64,000 nt of DNA from Bimuria novae-zelandiae CBS 107.79 (GCA_010015655.1 ML976657.1:608264-672263), one strand, 5' to 3'; shown: positions 13,320-25,208, numbered from the stretch's first letter. Notes: generated from the letters alone by a model not told the origin. Numbers and translations are program-made.

Positions 13320-16300
13320 CATAGATGAAGGCTATGCTAGATTCTGGGGCGTAGTAGAGCTACATGTCCCGAAGTGCACTCGATAGAGCCGGACTCTATA
13401 AGCGCAAGAAGGTAGTAGCATACGCTATCTATGTCGCGAATAGACAACCTATGCCAGGCACGCCACGAATAGAGTACGAGGTCGAGACAACACTCAAGAT
13501 CCATAGACACCAGGAACCAATTACCCTCGACATACTAGAGGAAGCTAATCACGATGTGATATTAGGACTACCCTGGTTTAAGAAGCACAACCTAATAATT
13601 AACTAGGAATAACGAAAGCTATCCTTTAAGCGCTACAACTATGCATTATAAGCAAAGCCTACGCATTAATAGAGCATGATAGTAGATAAGAGAGCTATTA
13701 ACAACATAGTCTCGCGACTAGAAGTTAATAAACACGAAACTAACTTAGTAGATGCTAGCAGGAACTACTAGGTTATAAAGCGCAAGCACGAAGAGAATAA
13801 CACACCTCTTAATATCCCCGACAAATATAAGGAATAGAGTTATTTATTTTAAGAAGAGAAAGGAGCTAACGCCCTTCCTAAGTATATACACTAAGATTAC
13901 TGCATTATTCTCGAAGAGGGAAAGACGCCACCCTTTGGACTACTATATAAATAAAGCGTAAAAGAACTCTAATAGACACGCGAATTCTTAAAGAAAGCCC
14001 TTAAGAGGTAATAAATACGCAAGTTAGAATTGCTAGCAGTATTACCCCTAATATTTATTATAAAGAAGAATAGAATATAACGTCTATACATTAACTATAG
14101 AAGGATAAATAACATAACGATTAAGAACAGATACCTACTACCAAACATATAAGAGTCTCGAGACAGGCTAGGACGAGCTAAGATATTTACACAATTTGAC
14201 CTACGAGACGGATACCACCTTATACAAATAGTAGAAGGTGACGAGTGGAAGATAGCCTTTTAAACTAGATACAGACTGTTTAAGTACTAAGTTATGCCTT
14301 TTAGACTCACGAACGCACCAGCAACGTTCTAAGTAATAATTAATAACGTACTAAGGAACTACCTCGACATATTTATAGTTACCTACCTTAATGACATCCT
14401 GATATTCTCTAAACAAGAGAAGGATTATATATAATACGTATAAACGGTACTACGAGCACTAGACAGCGCCAACCTATAATTAAAACTTAAGAAATGTAAA
14501 TTCTATGTCACAGAATTAGAGTTTCTAGGACATGTTATTAACACTAAAGGTATCTAAGTAAGCCCTTCAAAGATTAAGGAAGTAAAGAAGTAGAAATTAC
14601 CTACTAACCTTAAGGAAGTACGAGCCTTCCTTAGATTTACTAGATTTAATAGATAGTTTATTATAGACTACTCTAGAATTACGCTACTACTTACGAACCT
14701 TACAAAGAAAGACAAACCTTTTAATTAAATAAAAGAATACGAGTAAGCATTCTAAACGCTACGGAAAGCATGTATTACGCTACTAGTCCTTATACACTTT
14801 CAGGACAATAAACCCTTGCGTATTAAAATAAACGCAAGCGACTTAGTAGTTAGAGCATGTGCGAAATAAGAGAAGAATAGTAAATAGCACCTAATTGCAT
14901 ACTACGCACACAAGTTTACACCCAAAGAATTACAATACGAAGTACACAATAAAGAACTACTCGCGATTATAAAAGCTATTAAACACTAGAGGATCTATGC
15001 ATATAGTTACTCGGAACTTATAATCTTTATAGACCACAAAAACCTCACACGTTTTACAACCACGAAAGAACTGAACTAACGACAAGGAAGATAGTTAGAA
15101 ACACTAGGATAATATAAATTTAAAATTATGTACACCCCAGGTAAGGAAAACGGACGAGTAGACGCTCTTAGCAGAATAAATAATAATAAAGAAAAGGTTA
15201 AAACCTACTCCGCAATACTAAAGAAAAATCTTAATAGTTCCTTAGAACTAATGGCAGAACTTAATTAACTCCTTATACTTACACGGGAAGTACTAAAGGA
15301 ACAACAGATAGAGGTTATACGATAATACCACGACGACCCTGCATATAGACACCCTAGAATTAGAAAAATAATAGAGCTAATCCAAAGGAACTACAGCTTT
15401 AAGGGAATTAAGGAAGTAGTAATAACCTACATACGCAAATGCGCAGATTGCTAGCGTAATAAACACGCAACACATTCCAAATACGGAGAAATGCAAGCCA
15501 TCTAGATACCTATAGCACTATAGGAAGACATCGCAATAGACTTTATTACAGGATTGCCAAAGTTAAAGGATCCCACGAACAGAGTAAGTTACGACGTAAT
15601 ACTAGTAATCGTGTGCAGATTCACTAAATATGTAGAATTACTACCGTGTAAAAAGGCAATAATAGCAACGGAACTAGCGTTCCTTATCCTAGATCGACTT
15701 ATACGACATTATAGCATTCCTAAGACAATTATTAGCGATAGAGACAAACTCTTTACTTCGAACTACTAGACAACACTTATGGCACTTATTAGAACAAAAC
15801 GAAAACTATTAACGGCCTACCACCCACAGACAGAAGGACAAACAGAACGTACGAATTAAATAATAGAAACGTACCTACGCATCTACTGCAACAACTAGAA
15901 GAATAACTAGATTTCCTTATTACTAATAGCACAATTAGTATATAACAACAAGATATTAGTAGTAACTAGATATACACCGTTCTATGCAAACCACGGAAGA
16001 CATCTATATCTCTTTAATTAGACATTTCCTACTGTTATTAGAGCGGAAGAAGCCATCAACATGGCTATAAAAATAAAAGAAATATATTAACAACTCCGAG
16101 AGAACCTTAAGAAAGCTTAACAGCAAAGCATTTCCTACACGAACTAAAAAAGAAAAACGGCACCTTAGCTACAGAAGGGGGATAAAGCATATCTACTTAC
16201 GAAAAATCTTTAAACCTAAAAGAAAAAGCACAAGAAACTAGATCATATTAAGGTTAGGCTATTTTTTATTTCTAAACAAATATTACTGGTTAACTACTAA

Positions 16301-16570
16301 TTAGAATTACCACCAGACGCCAAAATACACCTAGTATTCTACATAGACCGATTAGAACTAGCGGACCTAGAGACACCAGTCGAAACCACCTTCTATCACT
16401 AGCCAGAGGAAGAAACCGAATTCGAAGTCGAAAAGATACTATAATACACGGATTAGCCACGAACCTACCTAATCAAATAGAAGGGATATCCACACTTAGA
16501 AAACACATAGGAACTAGAAGCAAACCTTAGAAACTATCGCCAAGCGTTAGCGCAGTACTATCGTCAAACC
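13320..16570 (+). pseudogene. pol of gypsy B: protease, RT, RNase H, integrase, chromodomain (RIP-broken)
   Basis: Retroviral-type protease (MLDSGA, 13334-13351) opens the region; an open stretch to 13606 includes ILGLPWFKKHN, the fungal gypsy protease C-terminus. RT carries [13 protein letters not shown] (about 14195) and YLNDILIFS at about 14388, where the first catalytic Asp of YxDD is Asn, a G to A change. RNase H follows. Integrase shows the CADC zinc pair near 15440, a D-x-IT/GLPK core (15530-15570) and SDRDKLFTS at about 15735. A chromodomain-like segment sits at about 16425-16540. Many TAG/TAA stops and the mutated RT site make it non-functional. Confidence 0.9.
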
Positions 16571-16727
16571 AAGAAGCAGAAGCAGCGGGAGGAGAACCAG
16601 TTAAGAACTCATTAAGAAGAAGATCTATCGACGGATCGAGAGGAAGATTATTAGCCTGTGACCAGCCTGGATCAGCGAAGAGATCAACGTCTTAGGACGG
16701 AATAGCCGCACTCGAGCTATCCGCCTC

Positions 16728-17138
16728 TTAAGTCCGTTGCACCTTTGCTATCACTAAATCCCGACGCGTAAATTCCTGTTCACGACTTCTTACCTCTAAT
16801 AACTCTACTTCACTCTTAGCAAGGCGAGCGCCTATTGACGCAGCCTTAGCCTTTAGACGAGCAATCTCTAGCTCCTTCTCACGTTTTTCCTGCTCCACCT
16901 TTTCCCATTCCTCTTCGGGAACGAACAATTCGCAATCAGCGCTTACGGCGATATAACTAACGCAACGACCGGACGCGGTATTTACGAAACACCGCAAGTT
17001 TTTCTTTGTACATCTTTCGCAGCGAAACACTATTTCTTTTAACGACGCACGAACGCGAGCATCACAATTGTGTTATTCTTAGGTTAAAGTCTTCTTGCGA
17101 GGCGCGCGCGCTTTACGGGGCTTAGGATCCTTTAGCAT
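16728..17138 (-). pseudogene. Antisense accessory ORF of gypsy B with Zn2Cys6-type cysteine spacing and coiled coil
   Basis: Minus-strand frame lying between pol and the 3' LTR. From an ATG at 17136-17138 it gives 136 codons with only two stops, both TAA where CAA would restore glutamine. A basic N-terminus (KPRKARAPRKK) is followed by cysteines spaced C-x2-C-x6-C-x8-C-x2-Y-x6-C: exactly the Gal4-type binuclear zinc cluster spacing if the tyrosine (TAC) was cysteine (TGC). A heptad-like, Glu/Lys-rich coiled coil follows (about residues 75-130). That order, basic region, zinc cluster, coiled-coil dimeriser, is that of fungal Zn2Cys6 regulators. Similar antisense frames occur in other fungal retrotransposons as hypothetical proteins (from memory, not checked). 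A DNA-binding role is inference; an uninterrupted part of 100 codons remains. Confidence 0.6.
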
Positions 17139-17267
17139 GGTTAGGGAGGTAATTAGTTTTAGAACAAAATTAGGACAGCCTACGGTATTTATGTTCGCCA
17201 GCCACTTATGCAGCCACAGGGCACGGCGCAGGGATATCGGGACGATATCTGGAAGGAGGGGAGGTGA

Positions 17268-17723
17268 TGTTAGGATCTGAACGAGCGGCAGTAAAGGAGG
17301 GCCAACGGCGGCCATGGCGGGGTAACCCATAGTGGGACCGCACTACCGAGGTCACGTGATGTACCCTTACGCCAAGCCACACCATCACGCCAAGACAGTA
17401 ATGGCAGTACCATCACTAATGCCAGTACCATCAGACCAAGGTCATAATGGCACAGAAACGGGTGATGATAGAAGAAAGCCTACGGGTATATAGAGAGCTC
17501 GAATATCCCTCTGGATATGTGTGTTCAACCTGTTTATCAATCTATCGTTTGGATCTGAATAAGCAACCTTGTTGATTTGATTATGCTGTACACACCTTCA
17601 ATACCAACGCCCTTAGTGACAGGCGCAAGCTATCACTACAACCCTTCCCCGTCCTACCAGTACTCCTGCCCGAGAACCAACCTTAGCCCCTTAGAGAATA
17701 GCTACCTCTTTGGGATCTTAACA
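17268..17723 (+). repeat. 3' LTR of gypsy B
   Basis: 456 bp, the less mutated of the two LTRs (for example it keeps GATGGCAC and CATCACTAATGCC stretches). Followed by the CCTAT duplication at 17724-17728. Confidence 0.95.
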
Positions 17724-18940
17724 CCTATATAGACTAAAGGAATTACCGCTCCTATAGTACAAGGACCTAAAAGGGATACTAAAGTTTTTAGGCTTAATGC
17801 CTATTCTAGGATTTCCATATATCTACGTTAATAGCTAGTTAATTATATTTATCTATATTAATAATAATATTATTAATTTCTACCTATTAAACAGGCATTT
17901 ACACTAAGAGTTTAAAAAAAAGCTTAATAAGCATTATAGGCTAAAATATTTAAAAAAATTAAAGTAGTTTTTAGGCATACGTATTATTTAAGACACTAAT
18001 ATATATATAATTTACTTAGTATAAGACGCCTATATTAATATGATTAATACTAAGTATAATATTATTTTTACTAGCCATCCTGTAGAGGTGCCTATGCTGG
18101 TAAACTACCTGGAATAATTTTTAGAGGAACTAAACGAAGCTCGGACGAAGATCTATTAAGAGCTTATAGGCTATCTTACCTACCTAGCATAGTATACCTA
18201 ACCTAACCTAGCTCGCGCTCACGTTATCCACGCCTTATATTTAACTAATCCTAGTTAAGCACACGTTAAATTTATTTAAAAGATGTAGCGTTATATTCTT
18301 AGTACAAAGTATCGAGCCTTACAGGCACAAGCTATAGATAAAGGAGGTATTTAGAAGTATCTTATAATACTGTAAAACTACTATAATCTAATCTTCTTTA
18401 GGACATCTAATACTACTTTTATTAATAATATTAAGACGCGCTAAAGCTTTTAAGGATATATATTTTAGTTATTTACTATAACTATTAATTAGAAACTAAC
18501 ACTATAATGTACAGTTATAAAATTAACTACTAAATTAGAACTTTTTACTTTATTACTTATTAAATTAAAAATAAAGGAGTAGTATTACCTATTTAAAAAA
18601 CTATTTTTAAATCTTAACTAAATGCCTATTATCTAGTGTAATAACTAATAGACTATAGACATAGTTATAAAAAAGATAAATAAGCTTAGTACTAAGCTTA
18701 AATACGTTAATATTTACTAAAACTAGATCTGCTAGGAGGTTAAGAAGAATTATATTTACGTATACTAAAAGTTTATAAACTAAATACTTGCTAATAGTAT
18801 AATAAAGATCCTTTCTTAATAAAAGTATATTAAATTTATATAGTAACTACACCTTATAGAAATTTGTTTAAAGGTTCGTAAGATAAAGAAGGACACTTAA
18901 AAGATTTATCCTTACGTTATAAATTAACTATAGGATAAGG
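17724..18940 (+). pseudogene. copia pol, right fragment (rest of RT, RNase H)
   Basis: Resumes the copia RT exactly after the target duplication: LKELPLL and KDLKGILKFLGLMP (17735-17800), YVNS and IFIYINN-like (about 17823-17870, the copia YVDD region decayed), then LKYLKKLK-FLGIRI (about 17940-17985). ELIGYLTYLA at about 18160-18195 and ARAHVIHALYLTNPS are the C-terminal RT/RNase H linker. Many TAA/TAG codons. It is followed by a polypurine tract and an LTR-like start at about 18946. Confidence 0.75.
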
Positions 18941-19130
18941 GGGTGTGTAATAGTTATAAGAAAACGTAGACTACTAGTGTTACTTCCTTATTATATTAAG
19001 CACCTCTTACCTTAATAGGATTATAAATACGTTATATAAATAGACTCTATTGCTAGCTCGTGGAAAGCGTAGCAGGAACATAACAACATAACAGAATAAT
19101 ATAATTAATAATATACTAATTTTACTGCCT

Positions 19131-20154
19131 CGCACGGTTACCCTTTGTCTTACTGCATTGATTGTAACAGAAACAGGTGAAGCGGAGATAAGCTTATGTT
19201 CGTTTGGGCTGCTTTAGCCCTAGGGAATGTTGCGGCGTCGTTTGCTCTATCTGTCCGTAAGAGCGTTGCCTAAACGAGAATTGCTTGTGTCGTTACGTAT
19301 TACGCGATATTCTAACTGTAGCTTTTGCATGGCCAGTTTGGAGCCCATGGGCAAAGCACTAATGCATCGTCAGCTCAGGCGTGCTGCTAAAGGCGGTAAA
19401 GGGGTGGTCTTAGGTCTTCAGGTGCGACATCGCCGCGTTAGAGTAACCCTTTATAGGGTTGATTCGATGGGTAGATTACGGCTTCTCCGCCCTTAAGATA
19501 AAGTACGGAAGTGGTTGTAGAAAGTGTGTAGTCTTAACCTAGGATTTAGCTTAACAAGAAACATTCTAGGTGCAGGATTACTATGTACGTATTTACGTTC
19601 TTAGGATATGTCTCCATGTAATAGCTTGCTAGGAAACTCCCTATAATAAATGTCTTGTGGAAATAGGTTGAGAGCAGTTAAAGGCCCATTCGTTCTTAGG
19701 TATAGCTGTATGTGTGAGAGCTAAGTAGACATCTGCACTGCTAACGCGACAGACCGATGATGACCGTTTAAGCGGTGTTTATTCGCGGTGCTTCCATTTG
19801 CGCTTTCGCTCTCAAGGCCTGTGGTATTGGTTCAACGCTCTCTGGAACACTACGGACCCTGGATTAAGGGATCATGGCAAATTTAGTACACCTGCCTCGC
19901 TTAATCATTTGCGACAGTGTCGTGGTGAATTGAAGTAAGACACAGCAGCGCTGAGCGCACGTGTCGGGTAGGGGTAAGTGGAGCAGCGATGTGCATCAGA
20001 GTGACTGTTCGTTTGTCTCACCACTACCTTCACAGCGTGCGACATTTACGTTCCGTCTCTCCTTTCACGTCTATAAAACGGCAGTTAGGTACCAACACAC
20101 ACTCTGTATCTCTACTACTCATCAACACAACGCGACAACACCAAAACCTTCCAA
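19131..20154. other. Normal-composition DNA without a supported gene; promoter-like at its right end
   Basis: About 1 kb of near-normal base composition between the copia remnant and the small cysteine-rich gene remnant. Short open frames at 19227-19496 and 19961-20254 show no domain and lack good start contexts. A TATA-like CTATAAAACGG at about 20070 followed by a C/A-rich leader looks like the promoter and 5' leader of the gene remnant to the right. Confidence 0.4.
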
Positions 20155-20506
20155 GGTAAATGGTCAACCTCCCCTATCGCGCACGGCAGGTGTACAACGC
20201 AACACTCGCACTTACTTCAATACCGCGAACACCTCACCAACAAACGGCATCTAGAAACCCTGAATCATAACTCTAGAAGACATAACCGTCAATATCGAGC
20301 CTAGCTAGCTGCAAAAGGCACCACAGTGGAAGTGCTGCAATTGTCACTCTGACCTCAATTACTTCGACGTCATTGGAGGTATTTGTAGGGGCTGCTATCA
20401 TCAGAAGTGTGGGCATTGTAACGATGTGAAGGTTGTGGAGGAGGAGAAGAAGAAAGGGGAGAACGAGAACGAGAACGAGGAGGTGGATAAGGATGTCGGA
20501 AGCTAG
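20129..20506 (+). pseudogene. Small Cys-rich zinc-ribbon-like protein gene, start codon apparently lost
   Basis: The frame ending at 20504-20506 encodes WKCCNC then two more CX2C pairs (CRGC, CGHC), giving C-x2-C-x13-C-x2-C-x4-C-x2-C, followed by an acidic EN-repeat tail. Short WKCCxC zinc-binding proteins of unknown function are common in Dothideomycetes (from memory). A GT-AG intron 20156-20326 (GTAAAT...CACCACAG) would join an upstream TTPKPSK segment in phase, skipping three in-frame stops. The codon where a start would be expected, right after the CACAAC leader, is GCG and not ATG, so I call it a probable pseudogene. A TATA-like box lies at about 20070. Alternative: a gene with another first exon. 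Confidence 0.5.
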
Positions 20507-20512
20507 GGACCC

Positions 20513-20812
20513 CTGGAGGACTAAAGTCAGGTCCTGGCAAATGGGGCTGGTGGCTAGGTGGTGCGTTTGGATTTCTTATCTTGAGTTGTTGTTAAGACCC
20601 AGTAGGGGTACTGGCTAGTTAGGGAACTAGCAAAAGCATAATACTAAATAACGTAGGCTAGTGTTAAAGCCCTCTGGGGTAGCTGGTCCCAAAAGATCAA
20701 AGGTTAGTTCTCGGACAAGAGTACTGTACCGTGTCCGTGCGCGTAACGCCCGGATTCGCGTAATGCACGGCTTTTTACTAAGAAAATTAAGAAAAATATA
20801 AAAGTTTATAGT
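20513..20812. other. Intergenic DNA with a Fot1-type terminal repeat remnant
   Basis: At about 20733-20775 lies GTGTCCGTGCGCGTAACG followed by a second CGCGTAA unit 17 bp later, a structure like the terminal inverted repeats of the Fot1-like elements in this window. No matching right end was found, so it is probably a truncated element. Confidence 0.45.
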
Positions 20813-20816
20813 AATA

Positions 20817-22681
20817 ACGTACTCTACAAGCGAGTGGCCGGCACAAGCGAGTGGACAGAAATGCCAAGACCTCGTTAAACATACTATCACCTATAGTATA
20901 ACGCGATGTCTTAACTACCTAACTAGCTATTAAAATTAAAAAAAAAGCCAAATTATAGCTTATATTTTAAGCTATTAAAAGAGGCGCGCTACTTTTAATT
21001 TTACGCGCTATAGTAGTTTATAGTGTTATTAAAAAAATACTAAAATAAAAATTTACTAAAGTAACTGTTTACCTTAATCATACGCCTAACTCTATAAATT
21101 TCCTTTTAATAAAAAAGTAATTAATTATTTAGTATATACTTTATTTAAATACGCGAGGATTTCCGCCCTAGTATATTATAAAAAATATAATTAATTTTTT
21201 ACTAAGTAGCGCTATAAGCCTATTAGCTAAACTAGATTATAAACTTTATGAAGCACTAGCTAAAGCTCTAAGTTAAGTTTAATTAAAAGTATAACTATAA
21301 AAGAGTCCTCTATAAGGATCCTAAGGTTATATAAGACTAGTTCTAGCTTATAATGAATACTAAAGCCAAGCATAGTATTCTGGATAATAATACTTATAAC
21401 TTTAATATAACTAGCTTTATAATAAGTATAATATTAACTAAAGTAGTTATTATAGTCTTTAAGCGCTAAGGATTGTTAAAAAGCGTATAATAAAATAATT
21501 ATAAATGGACTATAGTTATTAAAGGTATTAACGTAATAGGGTAGACAATTCTACCCTTACTTAACTTTTAGGGCAAGCACTACCTTTCTATCTAGTATAA
21601 GGAGAAGGACCTACCTTATAATTAGGTTATTATAGTCTTTAAGAATAGCTAGATAATAAATTGGCTTAGTTTATAATAGTTAAAGCACTTTAATACGTAT
21701 ATAAGAAGGCGTACTATTAGTATACCACGTTTACTTATTATTAATTATTATAATAGCTATAACTTACTTGAATTCTATAACTATTATAAAGAAAATAGAA
21801 TTATTACTTCTTTTTTTATGCCTACGTATTTATTACACATCCTATAGCCTCTAGATATAGGGCGTTTTACGCTATTAAAAAAGGCGTATAAGTGCTAAGC
21901 TATGGATCTAATACGTAATTATATTATATATATTACCAAAATTAAGTTCCTCTTATACTTTATTACTATTTTTAAAGTAAAAAGTATAAAAAATAATATT
22001 TTTAAAAACTTTAAAGGCGCTAGTTTAATTCCTCTTAGCTTAAAAGTAATAATATAAAAGCCTAACATTTACTTATATACCCCTTTACCTTATACTATAT
22101 GCGATGATATATAGTAGTTATAAATACTAAGAAACATACTAGAACTAAAGTTATAATTAATATTAGTAAAGGAGAGAATATAAAGGCACCTAAATAGTTC
22201 GTTAATAAGTATAGTTAAGGCCTTTAAAAAATAGTAAAGGTATAATTATAGTAGTATATAAGTAAGTATTAGTTTAAAAACAAATTGCTCAGCTTTAAGC
22301 CGCTAATAAGGCTACTATATAATATAAATTATATAAAAGAAAGTAACTATAGTAAGAAAAAGTTTTTACTACTAAAGTAAGCTAATAACTAACTACTCTA
22401 AAAGAGTTTAGGGCGCGTAGTAATAAAAAAAAGTAAAAATAAAGATACGCGCTAATAAAAGTAAGTCTATTTAAATAATATTATAGTCGCTATAGTATGG
22501 CTAGGCATAACTTACGTATATATAAAAAATAAGTAAAACTAAATTCTAAATAGATTAGCCTACTACGGTTTTTAATAACTATTTATGCGCGTTCTATACT
22601 ATCGTATAGAGTATAGATTTTAGTGGGGTCTTGGCAGAGTAATTAGCTCGCTTGCCTAATCAGCTCGCTTGCCAGGTACGT
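20817..22681 (+). mobile_element. Fot1/pogo-like DNA transposon C
   Basis: 1,865-bp element flanked by TA at 20815-20816 and 22682-22683. The ends form imperfect terminal inverted repeats of about 60 bp; reading inward, each carries two AAGCGAG-type units 17 bp apart. It is heavily AT-shifted by RIP. Length and TA target fit Fot1-like members of the Tc1/mariner superfamily. Confidence 0.88.
20950..22620 (+). pseudogene. Fot1/pogo-like transposase of element C (RIP-broken)
   Basis: DDE transposase remnant, limits approximate. Recognisable blocks: WTIVIKGIN (about 21510), GKHYLSI (about 21572), WLSL--LKHFNTYI (about 21660-21700), ENRIITSFFMPTYLLHILQPLDIGRF (about 21790-21870), which is the family HLLQPLDV motif and keeps the third catalytic Asp, and a C-terminal zinc-knuckle remnant with CSRYS near 22485. 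Stops throughout, mostly TAA/TAG. It catalysed cut-and-paste transposition when intact. Confidence 0.75.
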
Positions 22682-22683
22682 TA

Positions 22684-22966
22684 TCGTCTTTTTTTTTAAA
22701 GTTATATAACTTATATATATATACACCTCGTAATAAGTTTGCATAAGTATAGCCCCTATATTTAAAAGGTTATAAAGAGTTTAAGTTTTAAAATTTTGGT
22801 ATTCTGCTTAGTCAGACCTAACTGTGGCCCTTGCGACCCAACCCATTTACCAGTCTAAAGCTTGTTAAGTAGTTGCGTAACTTCTTTATACTATGCTACT
22901 ATTAGTTACTATAAAACCTATAGGCGTCCTAGTAACTAGCTAGGTAGTTGTTAGGGACATTCTTAA
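22684..22966. other. AT-rich DNA with a MITE-like inverted repeat
   Basis: A poly-T run and a short TA tract at about 22688-22725. A 16-bp CCAACCCATTTACCAG at 22838-22853 is the inverted copy of 22972-22987 and matches 35891-35906, so a second copy of the MITE M terminal sequence lies here. No gene. Confidence 0.45.
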
Positions 22967-23482
22967 CTAGGCTGGTAAATGGGTTGGTGTTAGGTAAGAT
23001 ATTAAGAAGTAAAGGTTAGATTTTTAGTGTACTGGTCCGTGCGGATCTGACCCAACCCTAACCTACAAAGGGTAATCTCAATAAAGTCGGCCGTGACGTG
23101 CAGCAGGGATTCCTGCAGGGGTAGCAACTTCAAAAGTCGGGCATCTTGATTCCATCTAAAGTATGAGCAAATACACCCAAATAAGATGTTCTAATTATGC
23201 TGTAAAGTTGTTCTAGCCACCTGCGTCCTCGCAGAGCTCTGCAACGCGCATAAAGTAGGTAGGATGAAGCTTTTCGGCCATATACTGCCTGAGTGTCTTA
23301 TCACCTTGCCAGACCTCCTTTTTGGCCTCCTTGGAACTTGATAGGCATTCGTAACTTGCCAAAAAACCTTCTAGACGCCCAAAACAGCGCTCAATTGGGT
23401 GTAAGTCGGGTGAATTAGGAGGCTAAGGGCCAAACTTAATTCTTAGAGCTTTAATTTCTAGCTAGCAGTACTAGAGGCCTAG

Positions 23483-23655
23483 TGTAAAAAGCGCCCTGAC
23501 TACGGGCGACTCAGTCTATCCACAGTACTAAGGCGATCCCTTAGAGAGGGAAGAGAAGGGCTGCGGCGAGGGAAGTAGATAGGCGAAAGGCCCGGATAGC
23601 GCCGGTCTAGAGCGGACTAGGGCTGTCGAGGGCCCTCGACCTACGACTCGTGACA
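23483..23655 (-). repeat. 3' LTR of gypsy A2
   Basis: 173 bp (TGTAAAAAGCG...GTGACA on the plus strand). Differs from the other A2 LTR at a few sites, all transitions. Confidence 0.95.
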
Positions 23656-25208
23656 AAGGCTCTTTTCTTTAAGGGTCTCGACCGTAAGAATAAGTACGTA
23701 ATAACTAGCCTAATTAGGTCTTGCGTATTACGTAAGCTAATAACGTAAGCTAAATCTTAGGCTTATACTAAGGCCTAAAACCCTTATTCTTACTCTTTAC
23801 TTGGCGGCTTACCTTATCCCGGAGGCTCCCTAACCCGTAAGTACAACCTGGCCGATCTATAGCAGTCTAGGGTGCCTAACCCTAGATACCCCCTATTTCG
23901 GTACCCAGCCACTCTAAATTTAGGAGTTATAAAGATAGACTAACCTAGTGCAGGCCTACTAAGTCGTTCCTGTACTTATTACTTCTCTACCGCCCTCTTT
24001 AGCAACCTTTAGACTTTGTCTAGATATACCTACGCTATTTAGCACTATAAGTACCACAAACGCTATTCTTAAGGCCCTAGTTAATAAGGCGCGTGCGAGC
24101 GCGATTAGTACTATTAACCTATACTATATCTACCTTCCTATTATCCTAGACAGCCTTAAGCAGTCTAATTATAAGAAGATAAAGCTTTGCTAGTTTTAGG
24201 TTAAGGAGATACGTTATGTCTAGTTTAGGGCAGTGTATGTTAATCTTAGCTTAATAGATTTAGAGGACTACGATTTAATCTGCCGCTGCGATGCCTACTA
24301 TAGTAGTAGTAAGGATTATTAGCAGGTAAGTTAGCGCTTTAAGGGTTATATAGGGGTTTCGAGGCTAATTAGTAGCAGATACCCGAAGATAACTTAGAGA
24401 ACGTGTTAAGTATCCTAATTACCCTTATACCGCGCTTAAGCTAAATTAATACGTATACATGCGACAAGATCGACCTCTCTAGATTAAATAAGGCATTAGT
24501 AAAGGCCACCGCGCAGGTACTAGAGACAGAATAAAGTAATATTATTATATAAGTGTTATTTAGTGTAGTTAAGGGTTATCTGGACTAAGTCGCATAGGAC
24601 CACTAGATCCAAATTCTGCGGAAACCTGTTAACCCCCTACTACTTAGGTTATAACACCTAGCCTCCTAAGGAGATTATTCTAGTAGTAGGCCTCTCTATT
24701 AAGGAGAAGCGGAAGAGGAAAGCTTCTACTATAGAGGGGAGTAGTCTAACCTCCCTAGTTACTACTAGTGCTCTTGCCCCTAGGCGCAAGAAGGTTACTC
24801 CTAAGTTAGTAAGAGTTTTTAACCCTAATCCTAGGTTATTAATGCTAATTTAGGGTAGTTAGCGTTTAAGGCTAGTGTCTTAGCCACGCTAGACTTCCTC
24901 GCAGAGGAAGTAAAGAAGAAGATTAAGAGTAAGGGTAGTTAAGAGACTTTTTAGTAAGCCTATAAGTCTAAGCGCCTAACTAATTAAGAGAGTTATTTAG
25001 TATAATCTAGGGATTCCTGCCCCTATTAACGGTGTCTAAATTTTATTCACGTTCTATACCCTTAGGCAGTTTTAGTTAGGTTTCGGTTAGCTATAATCGC
25101 GTTAGGTACGGTCTAAATAGGCTTATAAGCCTCTGTTAGGCCCTAAGAGGCGTAAATAGGCCTAGATAGCTTGTTTTAGTCTTTAGTCTATTTAAGAATC
25201 CTCTGTCT
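23656..25208. other. pol-to-LTR spacer of gypsy A2, plus-strand coding potential
   Basis: Counterpart of 6300-7853 in A1. On the plus strand (antisense to the element) open stretches survive, including about 90 codons without stop around 24600-24870 and a lysine-rich segment (EKRKRK, PRRKKV). Possibly a decayed antisense gene; no domain recognised. Confidence 0.4.

Larger units (their letters stand above)
10888..17723 (+). mobile_element. Ty3/gypsy chromovirus, family B, full length, RIP-inactivated, inserted in copia
   Basis: 6,836-bp element bounded by 456-bp LTRs that start TGTTAGGATC and end GATCTTAACA, with target-site duplication CCTAT at 10883-10887 and 17724-17728. A purine tract (GGAAGGAGGGGAGGTGA, 17251-17267) abuts the 3' LTR. 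It contains gag with a CCHC knuckle, protease, RT, RNase H, integrase and a chromodomain, and an additional antisense frame near the 3' LTR. Its LTR resembles the solo LTR at 38728-39130 in ends and in an inner CGCAAGCTAT stretch, so the two probably belong to related families. Internal stops are mostly TAA/TAG. Confidence 0.95.
9560..19130 (+). mobile_element. Ty1/copia remnant, 5'-truncated, split by gypsy B
   Basis: Copia-type pol is readable on both sides of gypsy B (10888-17723). Left part 9560-10887: the integrase C-terminal region, with the typical GYL-x6-TNIFRIW-type stretch at about 9820-9860, and the start of RT (DALNAFLNA near 10775). Right part 17724-18940: RT continues directly (LKFLGL, then WFLGIRI-like), followed by the ELIGYLTYLA region about 18160-18200 and decayed RNase H. 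A purine tract (GGATAAGGGGGTG) at about 18933-18945 precedes an LTR-like TGTAATAG. Gag, most of integrase and the 5' LTR are missing, and I found no second copy of the LTR. Internal stops are of RIP type. Confidence 0.8.

Noticed and set aside
19227..19496. 89-codon Arg-rich plus-strand frame
   Set aside because: No domain or good start context; an arginine-rich translation of this kind is common by chance in GC-rich DNA.
20733..22830. Idea that the 20733 terminal repeat and 22800 region bound one element around C
   Set aside because: No matching inverted end was found right of element C.
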